This document shows positions 1 through 13,500 of a DNA stretch of 64,000 nucleotides, piece by piece (position 1 is the stretch's first letter; each line of letters begins with the position of its first letter). Below the pieces are notes generated by a model. It was not told the DNA's origin, did not search any database, and saw only the letters and a program-made list of their open reading frames with translations. The position numbers and the translations under genes were made by a program. Location: assembly GCF_015832195.1 (NCBI RefSeq), contig NC_052031.1, positions 6,139,850 through 6,203,849 of the forward strand, in the 5' to 3' direction. The DNA comes from Motacilla alba alba. Lineage: Eukaryota > Chordata > Aves > Passeriformes > Motacillidae.

Positions 1-3000
1 TGATTGTTTTCCATTCATTCATCCTTTAATGTTCACCTCTAGCAAGCCACACCACCAGCTCCTCCCTCACATGCACAAAGCTCCCAGATGACATCTTTGA
101 ATTGTCTCTCACTCCAGTTTTTGGGTGGAGCTCCTCATTAACATCTACATTTTGTTCTCCCTAAACCCTTTCCTGCCTAGAAATTTCATCTTCAGTATGA
201 AAAAGCTCCAGTAAAAGGCTCTATACACAGAATGTTTTTTTCAGTTCAGCTTTTTATCAATACAGAACAACTGAAGCAGCTGACACCAATGCTGGCTACG
301 TCATGGTTTCAATTGAGTGTTCCACGGATGGGTTTTGCAGGACACAAGGACATCATTTGCAGAACAAGGACACGAATGGAAAGTTCTCCCAGAGTGGAGC
401 TCTACACATTGCAACAGTCAGTGGCAAACATCAACAGTGTGGGGACTCAGAGCAACCCACAGTGACATACAGAAACAATGAAGAAGTGTTTCATGGCTCA
501 GTGCTGCTCACAGAACAATTCATATCAAATTTTCTACTGTAATCCTTTTCCTTAGCAGTCAACGCCCTCCATAATCACAGCTAAAGTATTTTATCATATC
601 CACTTGCATATAACTTATTTAATTGTGTAATCCATTACTTTCCCATTATAAGAAGAAAAGGTCATGCACTTCTCATTAAATGTATTAATCTAGATTTAAT
701 TCATTTGATGCTCAGCATTTAAAAAAATACAAAAGTTTTAAAGTCAGCATTACCAAACAAGTCCTATTCACTGTGTATCTATTTATAAACAGAAGCTTTG
801 TTGTAAGGAGGAAAAAAGAAATGGCTACCCTTGCTTAAATGCTATGCGAAATAAATTATATAAAATGGCTGCTGGTAAAATAATTTTGTCCAATCCCTGC
901 TTCTTCCTAAGGCAAGGACTGTAGAATCTCTTCCCATCAGAGATCAGAGAGTTAGCACCTCACTTTCTAGCTATTTGCAATTTCAATTCTTTTTGTTTGT
1001 CTCTAAGGGTTCACAGGAGTGAATACACACAACTGTCTCTCCCTGACAAGGGCTGTGGTTACAAGTGAGCTATGTTCATTTACACAGGCATGAGCAGGAG
1101 CTCAGTCTTTGATGAGTGGTTCCTGATACAGATACACTGAGGAAAGCCAGCAGCCAAGGTGACTGTTATTTGTTAGAACAGTGTAACAAACGACCAGCAT
1201 GGATCAGTAGCTATATAAACAAAAGGAAAACTCTGAGTTTGAGCCAGCCAGGCCATTGCAGGAGGACAGCAGAGAAGAACACAATGGTGCCATCACCAGA
1301 TAACTAAATAAATGCACTTAATAGAAACAGCCTAGATTTGCCAAATAATTAAACTAGTGTTTTCTTGATTTTTCTTTGTAAGGGCCAAAGGTCATATGTA
1401 AACCTAAAACCTACCCTTTGCTTCAGAAATAACTTGAGAAACCTGACTTCACATACCACACACATGGTGGGGCCAGACCTCAGCTCTAGGCTCCAGGGAG
1501 TGGCTCCTGGAATTCCAAGTCTCATGTTGGGTCTCTTTCCACATGGGCCCCCACTATTCCCAAATAAAATCTGGAACAGGACTCTCAGACGTGCACCCCC
1601 CAGCAAGGGAGTGTTCCACCACTGGAGAACAGATGAGGGGACAAAGGAAGGAGCTGCATGGATGCTGTAAGAGAGGTGATTTAACAGCTCTGCAATATGC
1701 TGGCTGCTGCAATAGCCTCTCCAAAATTGTCCTTTAGTCTTTATGAATAGGGGTTCACTTTCTGAACTTGCTGCTGTTTGACAAGAGGCATTTGTATGAT
1801 TTCATTCCATCTGCATCCTCAAATACACAGTCAGGCAAAGCTGAAGATCTTGTCTCCTAAATAAAAGTGAATTTTGGACATAATAAATATTCCTGCTACT
1901 TAAACCATAGATTGCAGTGCTTTCAGTCTTACTAATCTTGAATGTAAAAATAGCATGAAGTCTGCATTAAGAAACAATACTTTGGTACATACAAAATACA
2001 TACCAAAAACCTGCCATCTAAATCATAGAGAACTAATCCTTATGGGCTGCTAATCCATTTACAGCCTCCAGGAGATCAAAAGTAGTTATGGAATAGCACA
2101 AGAAAATGGCTCTGCAGCATTGCTAAATTATTTAATTTCTGTCCTTGTATAGAAGACATGTTTTAGAAAAAGTTTTTACTTTCTTCCATACTTTAAGTTA
2201 AAATATTCTAGTCATATATATAAAAACCTGAAGACCAGTTCCTCTGGTAGCTGCAATGCTTCCTTTATTTGCCCAGGGTCATCAAAAGCATGAACTGATT
2301 TATTTTCTCCCAGCTTTTACTCTAAGAAATGTCTACAGAGCAGTAGGAGATCCTTTAAATATACTAGGTTGCACTATAAAGGTGGGGTTTGTGTGAGGTT
2401 TTGCTTTTTAATTTCACACACTTAAGGTTTCCTAATTACCATTAAGCTCTAATAAACCCAAGTGAGAATACTGCAGACATTTTTATTGAATTCTATCGAG
2501 GCTGCTTTGTGTCACCTTTCCTTCTCATTGCAGGGTAAAGGAACAGTCTACAACCAGGTGTATGTGGGCTGCATGGTCTACATGATGTATCCTGTAACAA
2601 GAATCACAGCTGGAACATGACTACCAGAGAAATCTTGCCATGTCTGTAGTGGAATTGTTAGAACTCAACATTAATTCACATCCTGAGTAACAAGGATAGC
2701 ATTGCAGGAGAATTCATTTAGAAGAAAACCTCTGCATTTTAACAGCACAAAACTGTGTTTATAGGCTGGTAACACCAGAGCTCAGTGCAGTCAGGGAAAA
2801 CAAAATACAGAACAATGAGAACGTGTGGAAGAAGGCTCGGTGGGGAAAAGAAGAAATACACGTTAAACCTCAGCCACAGGACTTCCACAAAACTTGGTTG
2901 AAGTTGACCTTGGATGCCAACAAGGGGCACTGGTTGCTCAGTCACCCACATCTGCGTGTGGAACTGATCAAGGCCACACTGCTGGAGGTACCAACTCAGG

Positions 3001-6000
3001 AATCAAGGCTACCAGAGCAGCCTTGTTCAACGGTGCTCCAGCACTGATTACATCCAGCCATAAAAAGCACTGAGAGGAACGGAATTGTGTAAAGATCTAT
3101 GATGTTGCAGCAAAAAGACATCTTGCAAACCAATCCCCTTCTAAAGGAAATCTTTTGAAACTGCAAAATGGCTGCTTAATTCTAATTGAAGTGTACAGAT
3201 CATACGTAACTACCTATACACACACAGAGTTGCCACTTCCAGTGAAACAAGAATTCAAAAAAAACCAAAACAAAACAAAAAAAACCCCAAACAAATAAAA
3301 ACTCCTGAAGTTCCAAAAAAGTTCACAAACTAAACAAGTAGAGGATAACCAAATTACCACCATGCAGATGACCACAATGGGACACTCCTCAAATGCACAA
3401 AGAGCATGCCAGCTGTGTTTGGGAATGCTTTAGGCAGTCCACTATCAGCAATAACAGCAACAAACCCATGATGCTGCATGCTAGCAAGAAAGAAAGAAAG
3501 AAGGTAATAAAAGCAAAAGCTGAGGATAAGAAACCATAATGCAAAAGCAAACAAAAGAAACCAAATCACAACAAACATCTCTACCTGAAGAGGTACACAA
3601 ACAGCTCGCCAGACAAGCATGCAAAAGCACCAATTCCTTCAAGCCCCATTTCTTTTATCTAACATTTTTCCACTCCAAATCTGCCTAAAGCCTCACACAC
3701 AGCTCTCAACCATCTCCTGTAGTGCTTCAACTGCACTCACTGTTCAAACTCCTCAGATTTGAGCAGGAAGAAATTTTAGTTGGATGTTTTAAAGGAAATT
3801 CAGTTGAGTATCTGTTTGTGTTGCTGATCCAAGATCCGAGTTAATTCACTGTCTGGACATATCTGTCTGACTGAAAAATGGAGACACTGCCAAATTCTGT
3901 AAGAAAAAGTACTGTAAGAAGTACTTTTGGGACAAGTGCTTTTCTATACAATCTGTGATGTTTACATACAAGAATTGAAAGCATTTAAAACCAGAAGTTA
4001 AGACAAAGCTGTCTAGTTCAGCTGTGACTGTCTTGACCTGTACAATAATCAAAATGTCCCTTTGTTCTCTGAAGCAATCTGGGCAATGAGATTTTTCCCA
4101 AGTTGCCAGTATTCCTGTGAGATATGGATGTCTCTACTTTCATCCTTCTCTCCTTCCTTCCTTCAACAGAGTAGATTTCTAGACAGTTCTGTCACTGGCT
4201 TTTCCCAAAAACAAGCACTATAATAGCTTGTATCAGAGTTTACAGAGCAGGAACTATAGATTTTTTTATTTTTCCTTTAAAAGAAATGTAGTGATTTAGT
4301 TGGCTTCTATGCAATATCACATAAAATAATCAAACAATAAAGGAAATGTGGTAAAAAATGGGTGAGAAAGGAGAGCAATGGAAGTAGAGGGAGACAACTT
4401 AAGCAAAACAAGAACAATCAGGTGCTTGCTTGTTGTTGGCAAACATATCTCCTGACGTGAAAAGGAGCAAAGCAAATAGGAGCAGATCTGACTGCTCCCC
4501 AAAAGATAAGACAAGCCATAGTAAAGAAAGTTTGTCTCTCTTTACTTCGTCCTGCTCAAACAAGCCTTGGCCACCACCCAGTGGAAGTCGATCTCCACTA
4601 CAAGACTTTTACAGATAATTGCTTCAGGAGGCACTAACAGCCTCGTGCATCGAGTAGCAGACATATAATTGGAGTAAAGTGCTTTAAGTGCTCTCTCTGG
4701 TGAATAACAGTCTAGTCCTTAATTTCAGCAACAGAATACATGCACTTTGACTGTTCTAACACAATTTTCAAGGATGGTAATGGTCATAAAAAAAAAACCT
4801 CTTAAAATGACAACTTGAAATTTTGTGTTTATTTTCGACCAGTGACATCTCGTCTTCTTCAGTTTACAAGACCAAGAGAATTTTAAAGAAACTTGAGTGC
4901 CTGCACTAGAAGCTCTAGCTGCTGTCTGAAAGTCAACCTCTGCTCCTCCTTCCTTTATATGCCATCACTGGCAAAGGAGTTGCTAAATGAAATAGTGCTG
5001 GACAACTTGAAGGGAGAACTAAAAGCACTGTTTGCCTCTCTGGCAGCTGTGTCACTTTTATGGTACTGACAATAAGGAAAACTTATTTTATAAACATCTG
5101 CATTCAGATAAACAACAGAAATCCTAACAGGTTTGGTTATTAGCCAGAAGATACAGGTGATCAGCTGCACATCTGTAAGATGCCCTTACAAAAAAGAAAT
5201 TTCTAAAGTTAACCACTGCTTCACATTCCTAATTCCACATTTCTTCCAGAAAATATACTTCCTTGAAAAGTCAGTTTTAAACGGCAATGTGAACAATGAC
5301 CAACACAATTATTTGGACCATGTGTTTAAAGATCATGCAAGTTTTAAACAGTAAAGATTTTTAAATGATGCAAAGCCAAAGTCTAAAACTGCTAAGGATA
5401 TATACCGACTGTATTAGTATAACTCCACATATTGTTTTAGTTCATAGTATTGTAAAGTAGTTGCATCACACTAACAAGGCAGAAAAAAATAGTTTAGTTT
5501 ATTAAAGCATGAAGTGCAATGTCTGAAATAGCTACTTGTGTATTCCTGAAGTACAAGAGAAAAATCCAAAATTCCTCTGAAACAAAACACAACCAAAAGA
5601 AAGACACCATCAGAAACAGGAAAGTCAAGCTGATTTACATATTTCTATTGCTTTGGCTGCCAGAAGGCTCATTAACAGGAGATAACAGATATTATTTAAG
5701 AGATTACTGAGGTAGTATACATTTCTGCACTATGACTGATGACTGTGTAAAATAGATCATTGAATAAAAGATACTAATAATAAATTTAATAACTTCAAAG
5801 ATAAATATCAGATAAACATTTTAAAATTTATGGCAGATGCAAGATTCAAACTTCACCAGTTCTCCCCAAATACAAAAAAGGTAGGGAAAACTAGAAGAAC
5901 TGCAGTTTAAAGGTGGTGTTAATCACAAGGACACAGACAGATTTCAAATTTGCCAATATTGCTTTAAAATTAAGGTACAAAACCTCTGACTTTGATTTAA

Positions 6001-7304
6001 GGCCTTCAGCTGATGAAAGTTTAATAGACTTTGCAGTCATAAAAACCCAACCTAGGAGCCCCCTGCACACCCCTTTCAGGACCCTTCTATTAAAACACAG
6101 GTGAGAAAATGTCTCAAGAAGAGACCTGAGGGGCTTCACACCTTGAAAAGGCCTGGTTGTCTTGTTTACAAAACACTGGATTAATAAACTATTTTCAGCA
6201 ACATATTTTTAATATGGAACTTTCACTGGTAAGCACTTCTGTTTATTAAAGTCAGACACTATAAAAATCTATCCATATATAAATATTGTTTATTGAGCAT
6301 TGCATTATTCATGTAGTCCTACAGGAAAAAAATTACAGCAAAGCTAGAAATTCTATCCGTATCTTGTGAGCATTTATAGAATTTAGCTGCTGTTTTAAAT
6401 AACAGACAAGGAGAGAATTTGCATCGAAGAATTTTGGGAATCAGTGGTGTATACCAAGAAAATTTTTCACATAATGGTCTTAATATCATCCACGAATTAA
6501 GGAAGAGATGGTTGAATTTACATTGGATTTGACTCCAGGAGAATATGTGAAGTCACACAGACTTAGGTGAGAGTGCTCTTCAAGCACCAGCCATGGCGTG
6601 GGCATCCTTCACCATGTTCCAGGCAATCCAGAAAATACCAAATGCCTTTTCTTCTTTTTGAGGCTGGGTCAGAAGAGAACCCTCAAGGATAGTTTTTATC
6701 TACAGCTGTCACAGCCTCCCTTCTCCAAGGTGTGAAAAAGCCCAGCTCCCCAGTCAGAAGTGTGCTTAGCACATAGGCCCCTGTCTCCAGAGAAAGAAAG
6801 AAAAATCCTTGGCCTTCTTTATGCAAAACAGCCCTGATATTGGTAAAAACAGTGCCAATCACTGACACCCAAAATCAGCAAGATCTCCTGAACACCCATC
6901 TCTTCTGGCTGAGCATTTTAAGGGCTTTGTCAGAGAGAAAATATTAAACAAGTCCCTTCCCTCTGTGCTCTGAAGGGAACAAGGAGCTCCTTAATTCAGT
7001 GAGAGAAGCCATGGAGGAAGTGAGCCAGAGAAAGCTACATCAGACATAAATAGACATCCACTTTAAAGTAACACAAAAGTTATTACCTCTTTTAATATCC
7101 TACTGCAGCTTACCCTACTAGGGCAGGAAAATCTATACAGCTTAACAAAGGATGCCAGATGGAAAATTCCACTGAGCTTAATTAGCTCACTGCTATTCCT
7201 GGATGACTGATACTGATGCAATTGCAAGATGAAGATTTTTTTTTTTCTTGATCCTAACATGCATTTTTGCTTTAGCTCTTAAATGTGTAATTTTTGCTCA
7301 GTGT

Positions 7305-7319
7305 AAAAAAAAAAAAAAA
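7305..7319 (+). repeat. A15 homopolymer
   Basis: Uninterrupted A run in the intron after exon 13. No retroposed gene is attached to it. Confidence 0.9.
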
Positions 7320-7499
7320 GTACAAGACAGGAAGCAGTGCTTTGATTTCAGATGAGAAAACTAAAATAAACATTATTTTCTCAGGCTACAGTGAATACTT
7401 AAATGAGCAGGCTGGTATTTTTTGTGGCTGCATCACCTCTAATAATTCCATATGTTTCAGATGAAATAAGAAGAAAACCAGTGAAATTCAAGGTAGTAA

Positions 7500-7955
7500 A
7501 GAGAGTAGAGCCAGACAGACATGTGCATGGAGGTTCCACGGCCAGGTTTTGGCAGCCTGTGGGAGGGACCCCAGGCTGGAGAAAGGGAAGAGTGTGAGGA
7601 GTCCTCATTCGGGAGAAAGAAGCAGCAGAAACAATGTATGATGGGCTGACCAGAGCCCTAATTCGTGGCCCCCCATGGCTGCTGGGAAGGAGAAGGTAGA
7701 AAAAAAATGGGAGTGAAGTTGAACCCACAAAGAAGGGAAGAGTGGGGGAAGGTTTTTATTAAGGTTTTATTTCTCACTATCCTACTCTGATTTAATTGAA
7801 ATAAATTCAGGTAATTTCCTCAAGTCTAGTCTGTTCTCCCCACGATGGCAATTGCTGAGTGATCTTTCCCTGTCCTTGTATTGATCCAGAAATCTTGTTT
7901 TGTTTTCTCTCCTCTGCCCAGCTGAGGAGGGCACCTGGTATCCTATCACAACACA
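7500..7955 (+). mobile_element. LTR fragment, avian endogenous-retrovirus type (copy A)
   Basis: From 7555 this stretch aligns with copy B at 54571. Shared blocks are GCCTGTGGGAGGGA, GGGAAGAGT, AGAAACAATG, CTACTCTGATTTAATTG (CTTACTCTGATTTGATTC in B), an AATAAATT polyadenylation-type signal, TTTCCTCAA, and CTGCCCAGCTGAGG near the end. The arrangement of a polyadenylation signal followed by a C/T-rich tail and an AGCTGAGG end resembles ERVL-type LTRs of birds, from memory. The 5' limit is approximate. Confidence 0.6.
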
Positions 7956-8896
7956 TGAGCAAAGCTGGATGTCTGGACAATGTTCAAAACCTGAAAAAGA
8001 ATACTGCTCGAAGACAGTGATCAATAAAACCAAAATTAGGAGAGTGCAGAAAACTTTAACAAATAAAACCAAAGGCTTATTAAATTCATACCAAGAACAG
8101 ATGAGGCAGCCTCACTCAAGTAATAAGAGCAGACATCAGCTAGATTCCCAAGGATTAGGCTGAAGGCATCTTATTTTTAGTTTGTGAAAGGTTAAATAAT
8201 GTTCCGTTCTACCCCTAGCAAAAACATACCACACAGAAAGGCTTGCCCAGGTTAATCTGAAATCAAAAAGGAAAAAGCTCAATTCCAGCACCAACGTATA
8301 CTTCACTTTGCCTTTGCTCCTCCTGTTTTAAAACTAAACCTTCTCATTCATGGTCAGGGGGAAAAAAAGCCAACACACAAAAGACATTTTGTTGCTGATT
8401 TTTCTTTAGCTACCAAAATTAAGAATTAAAGTGGCCCAAAACACTTAGCATGCTGTCAGCTCACTGTGTCAGAGGTTACACCTAAGTGTGCATGCAAACA
8501 ACTGCATCCCATTGCCAAAGTGTCTCAGGAAGAAGACACAGTCACCATTCGTTGCTGTTATTATCCACAAGAACACTCAGTGAGTCTCCCATTTTCACCT
8601 CCCTGTCACAAGGGGGGGTGACTCTTATGTCAACTAAATCCTCCTTGAATTTTCTATGAAAATCCTGAGTATTCCCAAACAAACTTCCACTTGAAGACAT
8701 TCTACCAAAACAAAGGCCTTAAAACAAACGAGTTAGGAACAGACTTTCTGCCTTCTGCATCAAGAAAATTTCCACTAAATTCTGTATTTTCCACAGAAAA
8801 TCTCAATATGACTTACATGCATGTGATTTTCTAGGTGGAAAGATACACTACCTCCATCAAGTAGCAAACTACAAAAATCTTTGCCAATTTTTGTAT

Positions 8897-8925
8897 TTCT
8901 TCCCCTACCAATTCTTCCCCTACCA
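8897..8925 (+). repeat. 14-nt tandem duplication
   Basis: TTCTTCCCCTACCA occurs twice (8897-8910 and 8912-8925), separated by one A. Confidence 0.95.
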
Positions 8926-10421
8926 CAGTTTCAAGTGGAACTTTTCACTAATGAAAGTTACTTTACCACACCCATAAAAAATCTATGTGTCTACAGACAA
9001 GTGAAGCGGTTGGGATAAACCCCTCACTGTTCAAACATAACCACGGAGAACTCTGTATTTAGGACTGAACAGACAGGATTTCTATCTCCTTGTAACATGG
9101 TAGTGTGGCACTGATGCTGAAGGACACAGTTGCTCAGATTTGTCACCCACTGCACAAGACACCTGAGACAGCACCTGGCTGAAGTGCAGGGACAAAGAGC
9201 AACTTGCTCTGAAGAGAAAGTTGAAACTGAAACTCAGCTTGAGGAAAAGGATGGAGAGATGGTAGAATAGGAATGCTGGGGTGAGAAAGGGGAAGCAACA
9301 GATGAAAAGGGCAGAAAGAGTTAGGCCTGTTGTGGGTGGCAGAAATTCTGCTGGACAGATTGTATAGAAATTCAGGAACAAGGCAAAACACAGGAATAGG
9401 GAGCAAGAAAAATGGGAACTCTAAGAAGAAACAGAATAAGAAACAATTACACAGAAAGTGTTTGTACTCCATAGGAAGAGATCCGAAGAACCAGGTAAAA
9501 CAGGTATTTACCTGTGATGAGGCAATCTGACACAGCCCAATACTACATACAAGAAATAATGTCAACAGAAACAGAAAAATTAAGTTCATTAATGAAAGAA
9601 CAAATTATCACAACACTGCTACACAGGCAACCTTTATTTTGACACTTCCTAACTTCTGGAAGCTAACCAGAGCAACTTAATGAAGTTACTTCAAGGTAAA
9701 TACTGCCATGTTTGTAATTTTTAAAAAAAAACCATTTTCTCACACACTTTTCTACAATTAGGAAGGATAAAGTAAAAGGACTCTGAGTAATCACAAGAAA
9801 AATTCTAATTAAAGGCTATGGAGATAGGGATAGAAAAAAAGAATAGAGTCTTGAAGAGATCCTCTACATTTCATAACTAAGGTCACATGAAACAACCATC
9901 TCTTATCTGCAACCAAAAAGCACAAAGGCTAAAAAGAAATAATGAAAACTATTCCATTAAACACCCAGCAAGTCTATCACTTGCAAAAAATTAAAAATCT
10001 GGATTTGACAAACAGAAGAAGCTATTTGACCTGAAGTTTGGTCCACATCTAATCAATCTACAAAACAGTCTGGATTCTCAATGTAGTGTTTCAGACACTT
10101 TGAAACCTTGATATTCGATCCTCTATCTGAAAGGTTTTATGAATTGAAATAATAAAATTACCAGAACATGGTACTTTTCACAGTGCTTTGCCATTACCTT
10201 AAAAACAGTAAACAAAACAACCAAAAGAAGAGAAAAATTCATGAAAGGAAAAGTGGTGATTTTACACTGTAAAATATTTTTGGGTAAAAACTCCCCAAAT
10301 CTATGCAGTGATGAAGAGGAAAATATTTGCACAGTTTTAACAGCATTAATTAACATTTAAAAAATTACCAATGTGTGAATAACTCCAAATATCTAACTCT
10401 GCATATTTGCAAGTTTCTTAC

Positions 10422-10574
10422 CAGCTACTGGTAAATCCAGTTTTGCTCGTTTCAATTCTGATATAGAATTTTGGAGCTGCTCTATTACAAAGTCATCTTC
10501 ATAGAAGAAATCCTTGGCTAAAGACTCCTGCAGAAATTCTACAAGCTCTTCCATTTGTAATTTCATCAGATGCT
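10422..10574 (-). CDS. USP6NL: USP6NL coding exon 13, end of TBC domain (residues 329-379 plus one base)
   Basis: This 153-nt exon encodes, after the split Lys, [20 protein letters not shown] then [20 protein letters not shown] and [10 protein letters not shown]. It tracks human [20 protein letters not shown] and [20 protein letters not shown]. The acceptor is TTTTCTCCTTATATAG and the donor is GTAAGAAA. It ends in phase 1. The following human residues (GKEDEYPKKPLGQ) were not found anywhere from 10421 down to 1. Confidence 0.97.
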
Positions 10575-13500
10575 CTATATAAGGAGAAAATATTACATTA
10601 TACATTAAGACATCTTGATAATGAACACTCAAAAATGTACTTTAGTCACGAGGTGCCTTTGTTTTCAAAGTAGAATGAAAAACACTTGTTAATTAGGCAG
10701 ATAACTGATTTCTACAACTAGAGATTTAAAAATACATGAAAAATTCACTTGAAAGTCACCATGGAAATCCTTTCTACACATTATTCTTTACTTAGGATGG
10801 TGTTTTTCAAAAAGGGGCATCTTCAGAAAGCTAACTACATACAAGTCACCCTCCTTCAGCCTTCTCATGTCCAACAGCTTCAGGCCTTTATTTGTCAGCC
10901 TGCATCCTCAACTTGCAACCTGCTGGGGATCTGTACAACAGACATCACCTCTCTTATTAGGAGCTCTGAAAAGCAGATAAACATTTTAAAAATCCCTATT
11001 TACAGCACCCTCATTCACAACTGAATTAACTCCCAATGAAATGATGATGGCAGTTCACACTTCAGAACCATTGCTTCAGGCTCTCTGAAAATTCAGGTCA
11101 TATTTTGAAAGTCATTTTATAATTATCAGATTATTTTTGTTTCCCTTTTCACACAACAGTAAGGCCATGCAGATTGCAAGGCTATAATTGCATACCTATG
11201 CCTCTTTTTCATCATTTCATCATCAAAAGTTTCAGATGTACAATTTCAGTACGGAAACCATAAAAAACTGTTTTGGTGCTGTAATAAAAATGCTCTTGGC
11301 ATGTATTCCACAATGACACTGACTGAATAGCTGTACCATCTATGTTTTTGAGGGTAGACAAGGAATTGGAAAACAAATCAGAATCTGTCTTCTGCCAGCT
11401 TCTCTGCCAGCCCTCTCATCTCCTCTGCTGCCGTGAGGTTCTCTTAGTGTTTGATCATGGAGGAAGTTGCTGTGTACTTGCTAAGCAAGCAAATCCACAC
11501 TGCGACTTTTTCCTCAGGTCTTCCCATTAAAAGAGTGGTGAATAAAAAATTAAAAAAAAGAAATAAAGTAGATATCTATTTGCAAATAAAGAAGAAGAAC
11601 CAAAATGTTAAGCCTAATGATTTGCCTCTAAATGTTTAGTTTTCTCAAGTGCAAAAATGTAGCAGGGAACCTGCTCCATTTTTCAAAGTTGTTTATGAAC
11701 AAACTAATGAAAACATCCCAGTGAGACAGTGAAGTAGCATCACCACAGTTCCAGAAGGATAAAATAGCAAGGAAATTAAAGCATTGATTCTATGGACCCC
11801 ATATAGACCTCTGCATTTACACAGAGTCAAATGACTTCATTCAGAAAGCCTAAGTCCCACAGGAGGAGCTTCTCAAAGTTGAGCTACAAGGTATCCTTAG
11901 AAATGCTCAAATCTATTTAGAAGCCACCATCCACTCTCAAAGGCTTTTTGGGTCTTTGGAAATTAGGATGCCATGTTATTTTGGGGAACCAGGCACAGTT
12001 CTGTTCAAAATCTCAAATTTTACTTCACCCAAAGTCAAGAGATGGAGAAGGTCACACAGGCAAACTAGAGAAATTCTGGATTTGAATCATATTCTTGGGC
12101 AAACAATGGCATAAAATGACACAGACTGATGATTCCTTGTTGCTGAGGTATTTGCTGGTAGATTTGCAGCATTTAGTGGCACAGTATTGATTCTTTGTGT
12201 GTTTTTTGATTAATTTCAATCCTGTGGCGAAGGAAGCCATTTCCAGACCATGAAACTACCACACTTTTCCCCATTGTTTAGTCAGTAATACAACCCACTC
12301 CAGGTCCAAATAACTTTCTTACTCTAATAAATACTTCTGTTTGACAATCACACTGCATTGGGCCCAGCTGAGATGGAGTTAATTTTCCCCACAGGTGCCC
12401 TCACAGTGCTGCACTGGTGTCTAGAGAAGTCCATCTTGTTTTCTCCTTCCCCTAGTCCTGCTGAAGAGGAGAGGGATAGAGCAGCTTGGTGGGCACTAGG
12501 ATCCAGCCAAGATCAACCCACAACACACACACAATTATAAGGCAAAGATTTTTAACTTTTTGTGCATAAGGAATGAAAAATATCTGTCAGAAGCAGCATA
12601 AGGCACGTGGGAAACTAAGATTTTTACACATTAGGGTCAAGATACACAAAATGAGAACAAAACTAGCTGAACTTCTGTTTAGGTTTCAAAGGTTTGACAG
12701 ATTTCTTTCTTACTTCTGTGCAGTTTCAGAATTGTGTAAGACATAGCAGTGAGAATCCTCTCTCCTTCAAGTATGTAGATATCCCATATCCTGAGGCTTA
12801 ATGTAAAGGGAGTCTGCAATGACAGAATCAGGCAATGCTGTGAAAACAGTCTGCCCCAAGTCACAATTAAAAACAGCAACAGAAAGAAAAACATACTCAC
12901 ACGATCAAGAAAACACTGGAAAAACCACTTGGTTGTGTAAAAGCTGGTGGGCATATCCTGGGAGTCCTGCAAACAACAAAGTTGTTGAAAAATACTTTCA
13001 AAAATCCAAGTAATGCCTCTCCATGAAAAAACATTTTCCCCTTGAGGCTAATGTACTCAATAGTCACCATAAATAATTAATTTAACTATATGAGACACTG
13101 TTACTTCAATCCAACAGAGGCAAATTCTGGTTTTTATAGCTTTTCTTCATTAATTTCACCACCTGAAGAACATGCACTTAGAGGTGCTAAAGTATTAATA
13201 CATCCTAGACTTTTATCATGTTCTTGGGACAGAGGTAGCAGAGGATAAAATCCTCTCTCAAGAAAATAAATCAATATTCTGGAGCAACCCAAGTTCAGGC
13301 ACTGGGTCCTTTAAGTCTTTCATTTCTCTGTAGCAAGGCTGAAAGGACTTCCTTACAAAAATACATATCCACCGGAAATTATTGGAAAACAACCAAATTC
13401 TTTGACCAGTGGGCCTCAAACAGGATCTAGGCTGATAAGGAATTTTATTTCTTGATTAAGGGGCCTGATTTTCCCCAGAGCACAGATAATCCATCAGGTA

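Larger units (their letters stand above)
1..10421 (-). other. USP6NL intron after exon 13 (incomplete, at least 10.4 kb)
   Basis: This is non-coding as far as I can see. It holds one LTR copy (about 7500-7955), an A15 run (7305-7319), an A-rich stretch (3250-3300), a 14-nt tandem duplication (8897-8925) and a purine-rich block (about 9190-9480). No frame resembles the missing proline-rich C-terminus of USP6NL. Short open frames throughout look random. Confidence 0.85.

Noticed and set aside
9143..9589. 148-codon minus-strand frame rich in Phe, Leu and Ser
   Set aside because: It is the shadow of a purine-rich plus strand. The composition looks like translated pyrimidine tract, not a membrane protein.
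12679..12972. 97-codon minus-strand frame as a separate small gene
   Set aside because: It is read-through of USP6NL exons 11 and 12 across the stop-free 87-nt intron and past the exon 12 donor.
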